A stretch of 64,000 nt of DNA from Symbiodinium kawagutii (Eukaryota; Sar; Dinophyceae; Suessiales; Symbiodiniaceae). Positions within the stretch are counted from its first letter, which is position 1, and every line of letters begins with the position of its first letter. Below are positions 22,500 through 29,560 of this stretch, in pieces. The notes beneath the pieces were generated by a model that searched no databases, was not told where the DNA came from, and saw nothing but the letters and a program-made list of their open reading frames with translations. The DNA is taken from assembly GCA_009767595.1 (NCBI GenBank), contig VSDK01013525.1, positions 1,986 through 65,985 of the forward strand, given 5' to 3'. The position numbers and the translations under genes are program-made.

Positions 22500-25232
22500 T
22501 TGTATTTATGTATATATATATATATATAGAGATAGAGAGAGAGAGAGAGAGATTCTTGACGGAATTGATTTGGATAGGGATTTTGATAGGGGTTTATGAT
22601 TATATAGAGATGTTATAGAGGAATTATGATTGTAGAAATTCTATAGGGATTGTAGTCATAGGGATTTTTGGGATTGATTTGGATTGTGGTCACTTTCATA
22701 GGGGCATACGGATGAATAGGGGATAATCAATCACTAACAAACTTATTGGAAAGCCTATATGGGCATACATCCGCAATGGTTCATGGTGGTGAATAACAGG
22801 ATAGAGTTAGGGACTAGATTGGTTGAGTACTAAACATGATTATATACTGTTATTTTCAGAAACCACCAAATAACCGCAATGATTGGAGCTGTTTTTATTG
22901 GGCCATTTCACGCTCTATGACAGGCTGGTTATAGCGAGTTAGTGTTTTGATCAATTGTTTCAATATTTTGTCCCTAGTATTTGGGATGTTTGGTGATTAA
23001 CAAACTTACTTTCAGAGGGTTGGTTCAACCGCCAAGCAGTAACCACGCTGATAGGCTGGTACAATCATGAGCTGAGGAAGCAAATGAGCATCGTTTGTAG
23101 CAATGGCAGATGACAATCTTCATGAGCTTAGCTGGCGATGATGAGCTGACAGCGTCAGTAGGACCACTGCTTTGGGGGTATGCCACTTATGGACATGCCA
23201 GGATGCTTGTTTGCTTTCAACTAGTGATAGCTAGTGATGGATATAACAACTGTCGGGAACAGTCTCAAAAAGACGTAGGTCCACTGCTTCCGGTGGCAAC
23301 CACTTGGTGGTTTGACGACGCTTTGCTCAGACCAAAACGTGTCTGGTTGGAGTTCCGTTTTTGTTGCTCTCCTTGTTCTATCACCTGACCCCGGGTGCTG
23401 GATTTGCCGCCCAATTCGACCCATCTCTTTGAATCAATCCTCGTACAGGTAGCCGGCTCATGTACCGGTGACATCCAACTACGGGAGTATGTACAATTTG
23501 CCAGTGTCATAGCTACGATTGTATTGACTTACCATCAACAAGTACGTATGTACCAGGAGTAACTAATTGGTGCCGTATTCAATGCGTAGTTTTCTCAAAC
23601 AACTGATAATTAAGAATGGTTGATCAATGTCGATCATGTACATTGACAACTGATGGTTACAGAAAAAAATCCTATCGATCATAAATTTGTGATTATAAAA
23701 TATCTTATAGTTTACACAACTATTAATATTTTGGTTGATCATAGCCATGGTTGATCATTTGTGCCAATGACTACATATTATTGCGAACATAGTTGATCAT
23801 GTACACACAACTTGATTTATCGTGAAAACATGTTTGACATATTGACAACTGATGGTTACAAACACACACTTTACTATTCAGAATTATGAGCAATAATGGC
23901 TACACAAATTGCTAACCATTATAAATTATTGATGTCAACTACCACCAATAGACTTCCTGATTTGTACTGCTACCAACTCCGCATTGCTGTGACTTCCAAC
24001 CACTTAACTACCACCAATTGACTTCACCAATTAACTATACCAATTACCAATTAACTACTATGCTGCTATTAACTACTACCAATTGCCTATCCGCCGCACG
24101 TCAACAACCCCGGCGGCCACTGCTGTGAATGGTGCGGCGTTGGTTTCCCCCCGCGTCCGGGGAGGACCTCTTGGAAGCGTTGCAACGTGACCGTGCGGCA
24201 GTGCAGCAGGTGGATGGTGGGAGGGCACCGGAGCGCCGGCCACGGGGTATCCCACGTCCCTTGAAAGGCCGGGGGAGCGAGGCCAGGAGCGGGCCCCAGG
24301 GGTAGCCAGATGCAGATGTTCAGAGTTGGCTGCTGGTTGGAGTTGATGGCAGGTCATGGCTATGCAAGTGAATTGTAGGCTTCAGTTTTGGTGAGATGCT
24401 ACGTGGTTGAAGGGTTGTGACGGTTATTGACGTTATATTCTCGTGCTATTGCCAGTGAAGGGTTACGATGGCTGTAGGTGTGGGTCGACCATGGCTGACC
24501 ACCAACAACTTAAGGCTTTGCTGTCGTGAAGATGAAGCACTTTTGTGGCTTGAAATCCGTTTGATCAAGCGCTTGTGAACGTGAGCAACCCCAAAAAGGG
24601 TGGCTAAACAGGACAGTTTCCGCTTTGGTAAACTCAACTGCGTGGAACATCTACCATCAAGAGCTTGTTTACTTGTAACAACATGGTGATTTTTAGCGCA
24701 AGCAGGTCAGTTCATCAGAGGGTATACCTAGCTTAGTGTCATGAAGACTCACAATGCTGAGCTTGGAGGCTTGGAGGCTATGCAGCGGGATACTGCCATG
24801 ATTCAAATCTACCATACGCTTGGCAAGCTTGGCAATTGAGAGTCAGGTCATGCATGGCAGGTTCATTGAATTCAAGATGTGAAAAACGCAGTGATGTACA
24901 ATCACCTGATCACCTGAGTACATGCAGGTACATCTTCACTACAATTACAATTGGACCAGATGTGAAATATTCATTACACTTGGAGTCTGCAAGTTTGTGA
25001 TGAATCTTCATGACAGGGACCCCAAACTCAACCTGTGCCAGCGTGCATAAATCGCGTTCATTTGCCTACAAGGGATATGTACACCTTGCATGCGCGGCAC
25101 AACATTCAGATTGATATCAAATCTGCCTGTGTTGGAGCTGGTTCAAGTGGTCGTGTGGAAAGAGACACGCCGCCGGTGCAAAAACTGCCGGTAGCTCAGT
25201 TGCTACCGGAGGTGTCAGGCGTGGCTCATAGT
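1..25232 (+). CDS. Large multi-exon gene for a tandem EF-hand-pair protein (5' and probably 3' incomplete)
   Basis: Gene-level entry; only the small exons listed below are coding. Joining them by phase gives repeated units of two EF-hands, a Met/Leu-rich helix ending the second hand, a Leu-rich linker helix and an LPEV-type helix. Loops in order are DVDKSGTLEPME, DTDGNGVIQRDE, NKSSWYPVGRSE, DKDLKNAVTSPE, DKDSNGTLEPME, DIDRNGVIAKEE, DKDGSGVLEPPE and DLHGDGVIRADE. Between the two hands sits a conserved stretch such as AHAFVLTEDHC or SKPFAITMEQC. EF-hands bind Ca2+ and usually change conformation to signal or buffer calcium; the partner or effector of this protein is unknown, and no catalytic domain or clear membrane span was seen in these exons. 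Exon order and most phases are consistent, but a few junctions (ends of the linker exons) remain unresolved. Several 5' splice sites must be GC or GA. The start lies left of the window. Confidence 0.75.
539..576 (+). CDS. EF-hand exon: inter-hand segment of unit 1
   Basis: 38 nt encoding EHAMQMNEEKCR plus two bases. It aligns with AHAFVLTEDHCKR of unit 3 and SKPFAITMEQC of unit 4. Acceptor is CTCCAG|GAAC. The 3' end at CGCAG|GCAC requires a GC donor to join in phase with 1061. Confidence 0.6.
621..714. repeat. MITE-like palindromic repeat, family 3 (GGTTGGTGGTTT...)
   Basis: Starts GGTTGGTGGTTTGAAAC and ends GGGGCTGAAACCACCAACC, which are near-perfect inverted repeats. Intronic. Other copies at 46722-46821, with diverged or longer versions near 14428-14590, 17868-17930, 21637-21838 and 56655-56735. 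Confidence 0.7.
1061..1102 (+). CDS. EF-hand exon: loop 2, first part
   Basis: 42-nt exon after CTGCCAG| reading FTSLFDTDGNGVI and ending inside codon 9 of the loop (ATC CA|GTGGCT). With the next exon it makes the canonical loop DTDGNGVIQRDE. Unit 2 has an intron at exactly the same loop position and phase (9303/9743). Confidence 0.75.
1592..1659 (+). CDS. EF-hand exon: loop 2 end and Met/Leu helix
   Basis: After CCAAG| the frame reads RDEFIEFAQFLTVMNFLTN, completing loop 2 with Glu at position 12 and a hydrophobic exiting helix. The helix aligns with FLLLARYIIVMGFLN (unit 2), VRYMMIMSAAEM (unit 3) and FLFIIGYLHSEDGK (unit 4). A GT donor follows at 1660; the phase into 2302 does not fit perfectly, so the 3' end may be a few bases off. 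Confidence 0.7.
2302..2397 (+). CDS. EF-hand gene exon: Leu-rich linker helix, unit 1
   Basis: Reads AQQVANQSLKTDALLELLEQ then Arg/Pro-rich sequence up to GCCAACG|GTGGGT. Similar to linker exons at 10277, 16650 and 24165 (LLELLEQD, LLDALKKG, LLKQLARDRK, LLEALQRDR). Start chosen at the AACAG| acceptor; the reading frame stays open further upstream, so the 5' edge is approximate. Confidence 0.55.
3067..3120 (+). CDS. EF-hand gene exon: LPEV-type helix, unit 1
   Basis: 54 nt, phase 0 at both ends, from CGCAG|GATCCT to TACTGG|GTGCCT, reading DPDMLAEVLPHLPKPLYW. Aligns with VWEILPFLPEVQKG (10724), VMGLLPEVLSLAWAR (16942) and LLPEVSGVAHS (25165), each following a linker exon. Confidence 0.55.
3492..3605. 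repeat. MITE-like repeat, family 2 (ATATGGCTGTGGGTCAA...)
   Basis: Opens with a degraded GGGTCAATATTAGCCAACCA and ends with GGGTTTTGACCCACAGCCAT; termini are inverted repeats. Internal TGGTTAATGATGGGG is shared by all copies. Confidence 0.7.
3891..3927 (+). CDS. EF-hand exon: entering helix of loop 3 (tentative)
   Basis: Reads GAQELTSLEFNK and ends AACAAG|GTCAGG, the same boundary (after loop residue 2, AAG|GT) as the better supported exons ending at 11604 and 18188. Acceptor GATCAG|CGGC. Calcium ligand Asp1 is replaced by Asn. Confidence 0.4.
3965..4062. repeat. 10-bp tandem repeat (TTGGTCATGG-like)
   Basis: About ten tandem variants of TTGGTCATGG/TTGGTTAAGG, just after the exon ending at 3927. 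Intronic. Confidence 0.8.
4063..6439. other. Intron sequence without recognisable genes
   Basis: AT-rich sequence with many CATCAACCAT/ATGGTTGA-type words. A GC-rich island at 5737-5855 is open in two frames but matches no part of the EF-hand units; not called as an exon. Confidence 0.4.
6440..6558. repeat. MITE-like repeat, family 1 (GGTTTCTCAAAATAGGGG...)
   Basis: GTTTCTCAGAATAGGG at the left and CCCATATTTAGAAACCACC at the right form inverted termini; the interior has the family word AAATCATCC and AATAAACCA. It ends eight bases before the acceptor of the exon starting at 6571, so the repeat supplies almost the whole 3' part of that intron. Confidence 0.65.
6571..6630 (+). CDS. EF-hand exon: degenerate loop 3
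   Basis: After CAGAG| the frame reads SSWYPVGRSEVVYQLMQAWF. Joined in phase 0 to 3927 it gives a 12-residue loop NKSSWYPVGRSE with only Glu12 conserved, so this hand probably cannot bind calcium. The exit helix is in register with ELLPVVQEL of unit 2. The 3' boundary is not certain. Confidence 0.4.
6631..7889. other. Intron; one unassigned coding-like segment
   Basis: Includes a diverged family 1 MITE at about 6664-6765 and a tandem ATATTCCAACCATCA-type patch near 7120-7160. At 7584-7690 a GC-rich stretch reads RVFPFATQLWLIEAIADQSC in one frame, but it has no counterpart in the other EF-hand units and is not called. Confidence 0.4.
7890..7943 (+). CDS. EF-hand exon: inter-hand segment and entering helix, unit 2
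   Basis: 54 nt, phase 0, reading AHPFVISEEQCNHYISRW. Acceptor GAACAG|GCGCAT matches the equivalent exon at 13984. To keep register with units 1, 3 and 4 it must end at TGG|GAAGCT, a GA donor. Confidence 0.6.
9129..9238. repeat. MITE-like repeat, family 1 (full-length)
   Basis: ATATGGTGGTTTCTCAAAAT at the left and TGAGAAACCACCATAT at the right are inverted repeats about 16 bp long. About 110 bp in total; interior has CCCCCAAATCATCC and AATAAACCAGCGATTTTTTG. Copy lies 40 bp upstream of the 26-nt microexon. Confidence 0.85.
9278..9303 (+). CDS. 26-nt microexon: first nine codons of EF-hand loop 4
   Basis: After TTCCAAG| it reads DKDLKNAV plus AC, then GC donor (AC|GCCGGG). Joined to 9743 it gives loop DKDLKNAVTSPE in exact register with the other units. 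Position 6 is Asn instead of Gly. Confidence 0.55.
9743..9801 (+). CDS. EF-hand exon: loop 4 end and Met/Leu helix
   Basis: After GCTCAG| reads SPEFLLLARYIIVMGFLN. Supplies Glu12 of loop 4 and the exiting helix, homologous to 1592-1659. The open frame continues to about 9840, so the 3' end is uncertain. Confidence 0.65.
9925..10043. repeat. MITE-like repeat, family 2 (full-length)
   Basis: CATGGCTCTGGGTCAATATT to GTTTTGACCCACAGCCATAT; inverted termini. Highly similar to the copies at 14928 and 25941. Confidence 0.85.
10277..10370 (+). CDS. EF-hand gene exon: linker helix, unit 2
   Basis: Reads ANQDVLVADSMLGSEKMETL followed by LDALKKG; matches the linker exon of unit 1. Ends AAAG|GCGCG (GC donor). 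An alternative acceptor at 10300 would shorten it. Confidence 0.5.
10724..10774 (+). CDS. EF-hand gene exon: LPEV-type helix, unit 2
   Basis: Between CCCAG| and |GTGTGG, reads SEMVWEILPFLPEVQKG, homologous to the exon at 3067-3120 and in the same order after the linker. Confidence 0.5.
11533..11604 (+). CDS. EF-hand exon: entering helix of loop 5
   Basis: 24 codons in phase 0 from GGTAG| to GACAAG|GTGCCT, ending in helix CLNFFSHL and loop residues DK. The remaining ten loop residues are on 12336-12395, beyond a 730-base intron that contains the start of the ATC microsatellite. Confidence 0.7.
11957..12200. repeat. (ATC)n microsatellite
   Basis: Nearly pure ATC triplets with short GTC/TTC interruptions, about 240 bases, in the intron between exons 11604 and 12336. 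All six frames stay open here (poly-Ser, -His, -Ile, -Met, -Asp), so the long frames are artefacts. Confidence 0.98.
12336..12395 (+). CDS. EF-hand exon: loop 5 and exit helix
   Basis: 20 codons in phase 0 after TTGGAG| reading DSNGTLEPMELLPVVQELTQ. With the previous exon the loop is DKDSNGTLEPME, a full canonical calcium site. It must end at ACCCAG|GAGTGC (GA donor) to join AHAFVLTEDHC on the next exon in register. Confidence 0.75.
12482..12662. repeat. GTT/CTT-rich trinucleotide tract
   Basis: Imperfect TTG/GTTG and CTT triplets immediately after the loop 5 exon; intronic simple repeat. Confidence 0.8.
12663..13983. other. Intron sequence
   Basis: Holds a truncated family 1 MITE (12828-12880). 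A short open stretch at 13589-13700 (LFILQLLHGVMQ) has no counterpart in other units. Nothing else recognised. Confidence 0.4.
13984..14055 (+). CDS. EF-hand exon: inter-hand segment and loop 6, first half
   Basis: 24 codons after GTCGAG|: AHAFVLTEDHCKRFVDIFDI then DRNG. Ends after loop Gly6 at AATGGG|GCGCTG (GC donor). Joined to 14346 the loop is DIDRNGVIAKEE. Confidence 0.75.
14346..14375 (+). CDS. 30-nt microexon: second half of loop 6
   Basis: Ten codons (VIAKEEFVNF) between TTCAG| and |GTTGGG, phase 0 on both sides. Completes a canonical loop with Glu12. Confidence 0.7.
14428..14590. repeat. MITE-like repeat, family 3 (long version)
   Basis: TTGGTGGTTTTCAACATG at the left and GGGGTTGCAACCACCA at the right. 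Contains internal TTTTCCCTA and GGTTGACTAATA words shared with 621-714. Confidence 0.65.
14835..14874 (+). CDS. EF-hand exon: Met-rich helix, unit 3
   Basis: After CACAG| reads VRYMMIMSAAEMK, aligned with FLTVMNFL and ARYIIVMGFL of units 1 and 2. The 3' end is approximate because the phase into 15756 is unresolved. Confidence 0.6.
14928..15048. repeat. MITE-like repeat, family 2 (full-length)
   Basis: ATATGGGTGTGGGTCAATAT at the left, TTTTTGACCCACAGCCATAT at the right; inverted termini. Lies in the intron following exon 14835-14874. Confidence 0.85.
15756..15796 (+). CDS. EF-hand gene exon: linker start, unit 3
   Basis: Reads TPEGQQAKLEAEAQ, comparable to TEEAQQVANQ in unit 1, and is followed by a GT (GCACA|GTCCGT). 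Confidence 0.45.
15836..15955. repeat. Palindromic repeat, family 4
   Basis: Left half TTAACACAGGATCAATAGAC and right half TTATCAATCCTGGGTTA are inverted; the centre carries GGTTGATTAAT and ATTGATTAACC. A second copy is at 55893-55975. Confidence 0.7.
16650..16736 (+). CDS. EF-hand gene exon: linker helix, unit 3
   Basis: Reads TEVDASSLAVESLLKQLARD and ends TTCAAG|GCCTGC (GC donor). Same position in the unit as 2302 and 24165. Confidence 0.55.
16942..16985 (+). CDS. EF-hand gene exon: LPEV-type helix, unit 3
   Basis: After TGTCAG| reads VMGLLPEVLSLAWAR up to GCCCG|GTCGGA. Homologous to 3067, 10724 and 25165. Confidence 0.5.
18059..18188 (+). CDS. EF-hand exon: entering helix of loop 7
   Basis: Open frame ending SEVKDFNDEFKRLDK at GACAAG|GTGCGC. 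The boundary is identical in sequence context and phase to that at 11604. The N-terminal part is Arg/Pro-rich linker. Start set at the TTCAG| acceptor; a few bases uncertain. Confidence 0.7.
18268..18371. repeat. MITE-like repeat, family 1
   Basis: GGTGGTTTCTCAAGTCATAG to CCCTATTTTGAGAAACCACC; begins 80 bp after the donor at 18188. A diverged copy follows at 18671-18778 in the same intron. Confidence 0.8.
19212..19240 (+). CDS. 29-nt microexon: loop 7
   Basis: After GGCCAG| reads DGSGVLEPP plus GA, then |GTGCTT. Together with 18188 and 19915 it makes loop DKDGSGVLEPPE, all calcium ligands present. The intron splitting the Glu12 codon is not present in units 0-2. Confidence 0.75.
19915..19974 (+). 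CDS. EF-hand exon: loop 7 exit helix and inter-hand segment, unit 4
   Basis: After GCCCAG| reads LFPVIVKLSQSKPFAITME plus CA; ends GAACA|GCTTCT (GC donor) and joins 20432 in phase. The join PPE-LFPV reproduces the PMELLPV helix of loop 5. Confidence 0.75.
20014..20117. repeat. MITE-like repeat, family 1
   Basis: GTGTTTCTGAAATTAGAGG to CCCTATTTTGAGAAACCCCC; intronic between the exons at 19974 and 20432. Confidence 0.75.
20432..20509 (+). CDS. EF-hand exon: loop 8, uninterrupted
   Basis: 78 nt after CCTCAG| reading CCEFTKIFDLHGDGVIRADE then FLDFG. The loop DLHGDGVIRADE has His in place of the usual Asp at position 3. Ends GGCAG|GCGCAC (GC donor). Confidence 0.8.
21522..21564 (+). CDS. EF-hand exon: hydrophobic exit helix, unit 4
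   Basis: After GGTCAG| reads FLFIIGYLHSEDGK in phase with 20509 (GGC AG|G TTC). Ends GGCAAG|GCACAC (GC donor). Confidence 0.7.
22310..22398 (+). CDS. EF-hand gene exon: linker start, unit 4
   Basis: GC-rich frame reading ASDESSPPRQAAANEAAKVL then SDSRRIEER, between CAGCAG| and |GTTTCG. Predicted helical; occupies the linker position of unit 4. Phase to its neighbours is not resolved. Confidence 0.45.
22480..22551. repeat. (AT)n and (GA)n microsatellites
   Basis: Two AT runs separated by TTTGTATTTATG and followed by a GA run; intronic. Confidence 0.95.
22552..24164. other. Intron sequence
   Basis: AT-rich, with a half-copy of family 3 near 23008-23040 (TTGGTTCAACCGCCAAGCAG) and, at about 23930-24080, repeated words of the type ACCAATTAACTAC. 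No exon recognised until 24165. Confidence 0.4.
24165..24209 (+). CDS. EF-hand gene exon: linker helix, unit 4
   Basis: 15 codons in phase 0, GGGGAG|GACCTC to CAGCAG|GTGGAT, reading DLLEALQRDRAAVQQ; closest to LLKQLARDRKSIFK of unit 3. Confidence 0.5.
25165..25232 (+). CDS. EF-hand gene exon: LPEV-type helix, unit 4
   Basis: Frame reads PPVQKLPVAQLLPEVSGVAH, homologous to the other LPEV-type exons. A fifth unit should follow, but none was confidently found; a possible degenerate entering helix (VEFKLGQ) ends near 25930. Confidence 0.4.
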
Positions 25233-25615
25233 TGCCGTTGTGTTGGGGGTGCCCTGTCGGCCTTGGTAGGCGCCCTTCATTCGCTGTAAACAAATGTCAC
25301 TTCATTGGATGAAGAGCTGCTATAAGACATGCTATAAGTCACTGGTGGCTGGTAAGCAGTGGGGTCCTGGGCTCCTGGTTCCTAATGACGTGCAACTGCG
25401 CATGCTTCACCTGTGGATGAAACACGTTACGATCTTCACTCATACACATGGCTTGGGGTGGTTAGAATCATGGTTCGTGACAATGGTTGATGGTTGTTGA
25501 ATCATTGGGATCGTTCGACGACGGCAAAGATCCGTTGATCATTGAATCATTGCTAATTAATAATGCTTGCAAGACCCTTTGGTGATCATGCCAATCATCT
25601 GTAATCATTGATTTG

Positions 25616-25713
25616 GTGGGTTGTTAAGATAGGGAATCCCCCAAAATGGTCAGATCATTACTGTATATGGTTAACATTGGATGATCTAGGGGTCCACTAT
25701 GACTTGAGAAAGC
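25616..25713. repeat. MITE-like repeat, family 1 (diverged)
   Basis: GGGTTGTTAAGATAGGGAAT at the left, GACTTGAGAAAGCACCAT at the right, with the family interior. First repeat beyond the last EF-hand gene exon. Confidence 0.6.
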
Positions 25714-25940
25714 ACCATTTTGTGATATTTTGTGTATTGTATGGTCATCAGTTATACTTAATTATCATCAATCATCAACATCAACCAACATTAACCAACA
25801 TGAACCATAGGTGGAACCCTCACCATGGCGGCCCATGCTGGCACCCTTCGCTACCCCAAGGTGTGCATCATGCGGCCGCAGTCACGCGGTACTGGGCCGG
25901 GGGGCCGAACGTCGAATTCAAACTCGGCCAGGGTTGTTGA

Positions 25941-26062
25941 TATGGCTCGGGGCAAGCAGTTAACCAAGCAACAATGGAGGATAATAATCGACAACAAGGG
26001 GGAAGACAATGGCTAATAGTGGTGGAACCACGGGTACAGGGTTTTTGACCCACAGCCATATG
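25941..26062. repeat. MITE-like repeat, family 2, followed by a half copy
   Basis: ATATGGCTCGGGGCAAGCAG to TTTTTGACCCACAGCCATAT. A second, rightwards incomplete copy starts at the shared terminus (about 26055-26150), so two copies abut. Confidence 0.75.
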
Positions 26063-26165
26063 GCTCTGGGTCACTATTAATAAATCAACTCATTGGAGAT
26101 AATTACCAACCATTTCATACGGAAAACAATGGTTAATGATGGGGGAACCGGGGTTGTTGATATGG

Positions 26166-29100
26166 ATAGGGGATTATATACAATGGTTCATAGGGGAAAT
26201 CACCAACAAACTTATGGTTAAACAACTACCATATGAATGTTTCTTATAACAGGGAACCCAAAAGTTATGGATGGCCTTTTTACCAAAAATGATTCATAAA
26301 CTGATGATTTGGGGGGTCCCCTATTTTCAGGAACATTACAGATGATGCCCATGGTTAGATGATCTGATGGTGGATGATTAGGTATGTTTGCCTTCGTTTT
26401 ATAGGTAAATGTAGGTATGTATAGCATACATGCCCAACTCGCTGTTGACGCCCGCGCATCCGAGGGCTGGGCCCAGCGGAGCGCAAGGGCTTGGAATACC
26501 AGTCCCCTGGCGCGTCGCGATGTCGTGGAACGCGGGAGCGGTGGCTAATGCTTGGAAGTGTGATGATGCTAGCGATATCTAGCGATAAAATCATGGTGAG
26601 ATGATGTTGGATGATGGTTAGATCTTTAAATCTAACAATGAATGGCTCAATTAGGCTTGCTGACATCAACTGTGGTTTGATGATGTTAGATGATGTTCGG
26701 TTTGGTTCATTTCTGATGGTGAAAAAAGCTCCTGGATGGTCATGGTGAATCTTTGTATCAAAGGGCTGGACATGGACAACTGCTGGTCCCATCAACACCA
26801 TGCTGTGACTTGCTTCAAACGAGTTGGCTCCAGGAACTTGTGGATTTTCTCACGCTGCTTCGTAGAGTGGCATCAGTGTATATGGTGGTTTCTGAAGTCG
26901 TAGGGGACCCCCAAGTGATGGATGTTTTTTTAACTGTATAAACGGTTAATGAACTGGATGATAACTGGGGTACCCCTATTCTAAGAAACCACCAACTATT
27001 GAAATATCGGATGCATTTGAACATGCACAAAGAATACACATTGATGTAGACTTGTTGAGCATTGGTTCTGCCATTACTTCATACATAAATGGTGGTTGAC
27101 ACCGTCAGTGGACACTGGCATCAGCTCTGGATATCGTAGCTGCTCCAAGAAATCTCATTTTGAGTACAGGGTAAATTAAGAATTTCTGTGGCGAGGGACA
27201 AAGATCGGATGCCGAGGTGCCAGCCAACCTCATGATTCTTGAGGTTTCATCAATCTTCGACTAGTTGATGGTTTTACGATGTTTCATTTTCCCCAATTGT
27301 TTGGGATCATTCATTGATTGACAAGCATATTGTTGGGATGGCGAAGCTCACAAGTGTTGATGCCTTTTGTTTGACCAAAAAATGGTGGCAAACCCCCCAA
27401 ATCATCCATTATTATATAACCATTTATAGTAGTAAAACAACCATTTTTTGGGCCCCCTATTTTGAGAAACCACCATGTATGCGCGACTGCAAATGATGAA
27501 CGTCGCTGCAAAACCTTGTGGTACACCTTCGTGTGGCTCTCGTTTGTCCGAGAGCCTTGAGGCAACGATGCGACCGGGAACGCAGATGGGGTGTGGGAGC
27601 TCAAAAGCTATGTTTAGCTATTTATTGTTTGAACATGTGTTTAAATCAAATACAACCATGAATGTATGTGGAACTAATGTTGATCATTGGTTCTTGATTC
27701 ATGTTTGATTTTGTTCAACCATGGTTACATTGCTCAATTATGGTTAAATCTATACATGTTCTCCGTGGTGGTATTATGTCGTATCCTCGTGAGTGAGGCG
27801 CGTTTCTTTAGCCACAAAAAGCAACACGGCTGCCTTCGTAATGATCAAAGACGGCACCAGTTTTTGTGACCGCCGTGAACACAAATCATGAGCCACTTGT
27901 CTCTCGTGTTCATCATGGAAATCCTATGGTGATATTTCGGTTCAGAAGATAATGGTTGATAATGAAGAAATGGTTCAGAAGGGTTAATGATGATTAATAA
28001 TGGTTGATAATGGTTGATAACTTGATAATGGTCAAAAATGGTCAAAAATGGTCAAAAATGGTCAATTGATTTCCGTGTATGTCCATTGATTTCCATGTAT
28101 GTCCATGGATGTCCATGGATGACTGTACTCCATGGCCTATGGAGTCTTGATCATGGCCGACATGGCACGTTTGTGGTAAGCCTATTACCAACACTAATAC
28201 AGCTATGTGTCAAAACCTGTACCTCTGGGAAACATCTTGAAACGATGAATCTTTGTCATGTTTAGGATGTGCAGCTACACACCCCTGTTTGGTATGTGGC
28301 ATTCATTATGTGCATGTTCAAGGGCTAAGCATCAACACAAACATCAACAATCGCACAGCTATAACAGGCAATACGAAGACTATTAGATAACTGACTATAC
28401 TGCATACTTGAGTGTATATCATTTATTTACGTTTGTATGAACATATGCATATTCCAGCAACTATTCAACCACCATGCTTATACAGTGATACAGTGATACA
28501 AATAATTCCTCACAGTACCAGCGGCAGTTCCCCGCAGTAGTAGTCTCTGGGGGAGAAACTACCAACGATTTTCTTTGAAAACAGGCTTGGTGAGATCATA
28601 TTGCTCGAGCAACTGCCATAGTGTTGCCGAGTTACCGATAGGATTTTCACTAAACCGCCAATACTGTTGTATGATGGTGATAGAAATGGATTATTCCCGT
28701 GTTTGAGCCATTGTGAAGCTGTCATGATTCTGTAGGAAATCAGTTACACCACAAGCACGACAGACGTATCACTCCCAAGGGGCGCCAATCCTATGGGGCA
28801 AAGTGGTCGCGTCGGGTCCTCGGTTTGAGCCGCAGTGGTCATGTCATCGTTGCTCCAAGACACAACTGCTGCGCGCGAACTGCAGCGACATTTGCAAAAT
28901 CGATGGTTGTCCTAGGAAAAATCTTTCAAGTTTCTTCAAAAGGGAGCAGACATATTCAAGGTGGTGGTAAACCAACTGATGTCCACAAGTCACCGCAATT
29001 GGTTTATGAACCGGTTGTACTCATGAAACTCACATTTCGTTTATGTTTATGTTGGCATCACTCTTCGTGCATCCCCAAGCGGTTCCGTTCTCCAATGATC

Positions 29101-29370
29101 AGCTTTCCGATAGGATGGCTGCAGCCAGCGACCCTGGTGAACCATGGGTAACCATCGTCAGCCATCATCATGATTAAACTGTCACAGACCCATATCAATC
29201 TTGGTACTAATCAATCATCATTGGGAATGAAACAGCATCTCCCATGACGAACTATTAACCTATTATTAACCACTGTTACCCACTATAAATCAGGAAAAAA
29301 CCACTGCTTCCCACTATCAGTCACTAATATATATGTCTACATTCCATGATTTCGCCTCACTATTCATCAG
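26166..29370. other. Repeat-rich DNA without a confident gene
   Basis: Family 1 MITEs at 26228-26335, 26882-26992 and 27383-27475 (left end truncated); tandem TGGTCAAAAA at 28028-28066. GC-rich coding-like islands at 26440-26545 and 27480-27605 and an open frame at 28825-29151 match nothing recognised. Confidence 0.5.
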
Positions 29371-29560
29371 NNNNNNNNNNNNNNNNNNNNNNNNNNNNNN
29401 NNNNNNNNNNNNNNNNNNNNNNNNNNNNNNNNNNNNNNNNNNNNNNNNNNNNNNNNNNNNNNNNNNNNNNNNNNNNNNNNNNNNNNNNNNNNNNNNNNNN
29501 NNNNNNNNNNNNNNNNNNNNNNNNNNNNNNNNNNNNNNNNNNNNNNNNNNNNNNNNNNNN
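29371..29560. other. Assembly gap (190 N)
   Basis: Run of unresolved bases. A short GC-rich frame right after it (29575-29657: LTIKCYGHGMVTIVVARGSP) could be an exon that the gap truncates. Confidence 1.
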
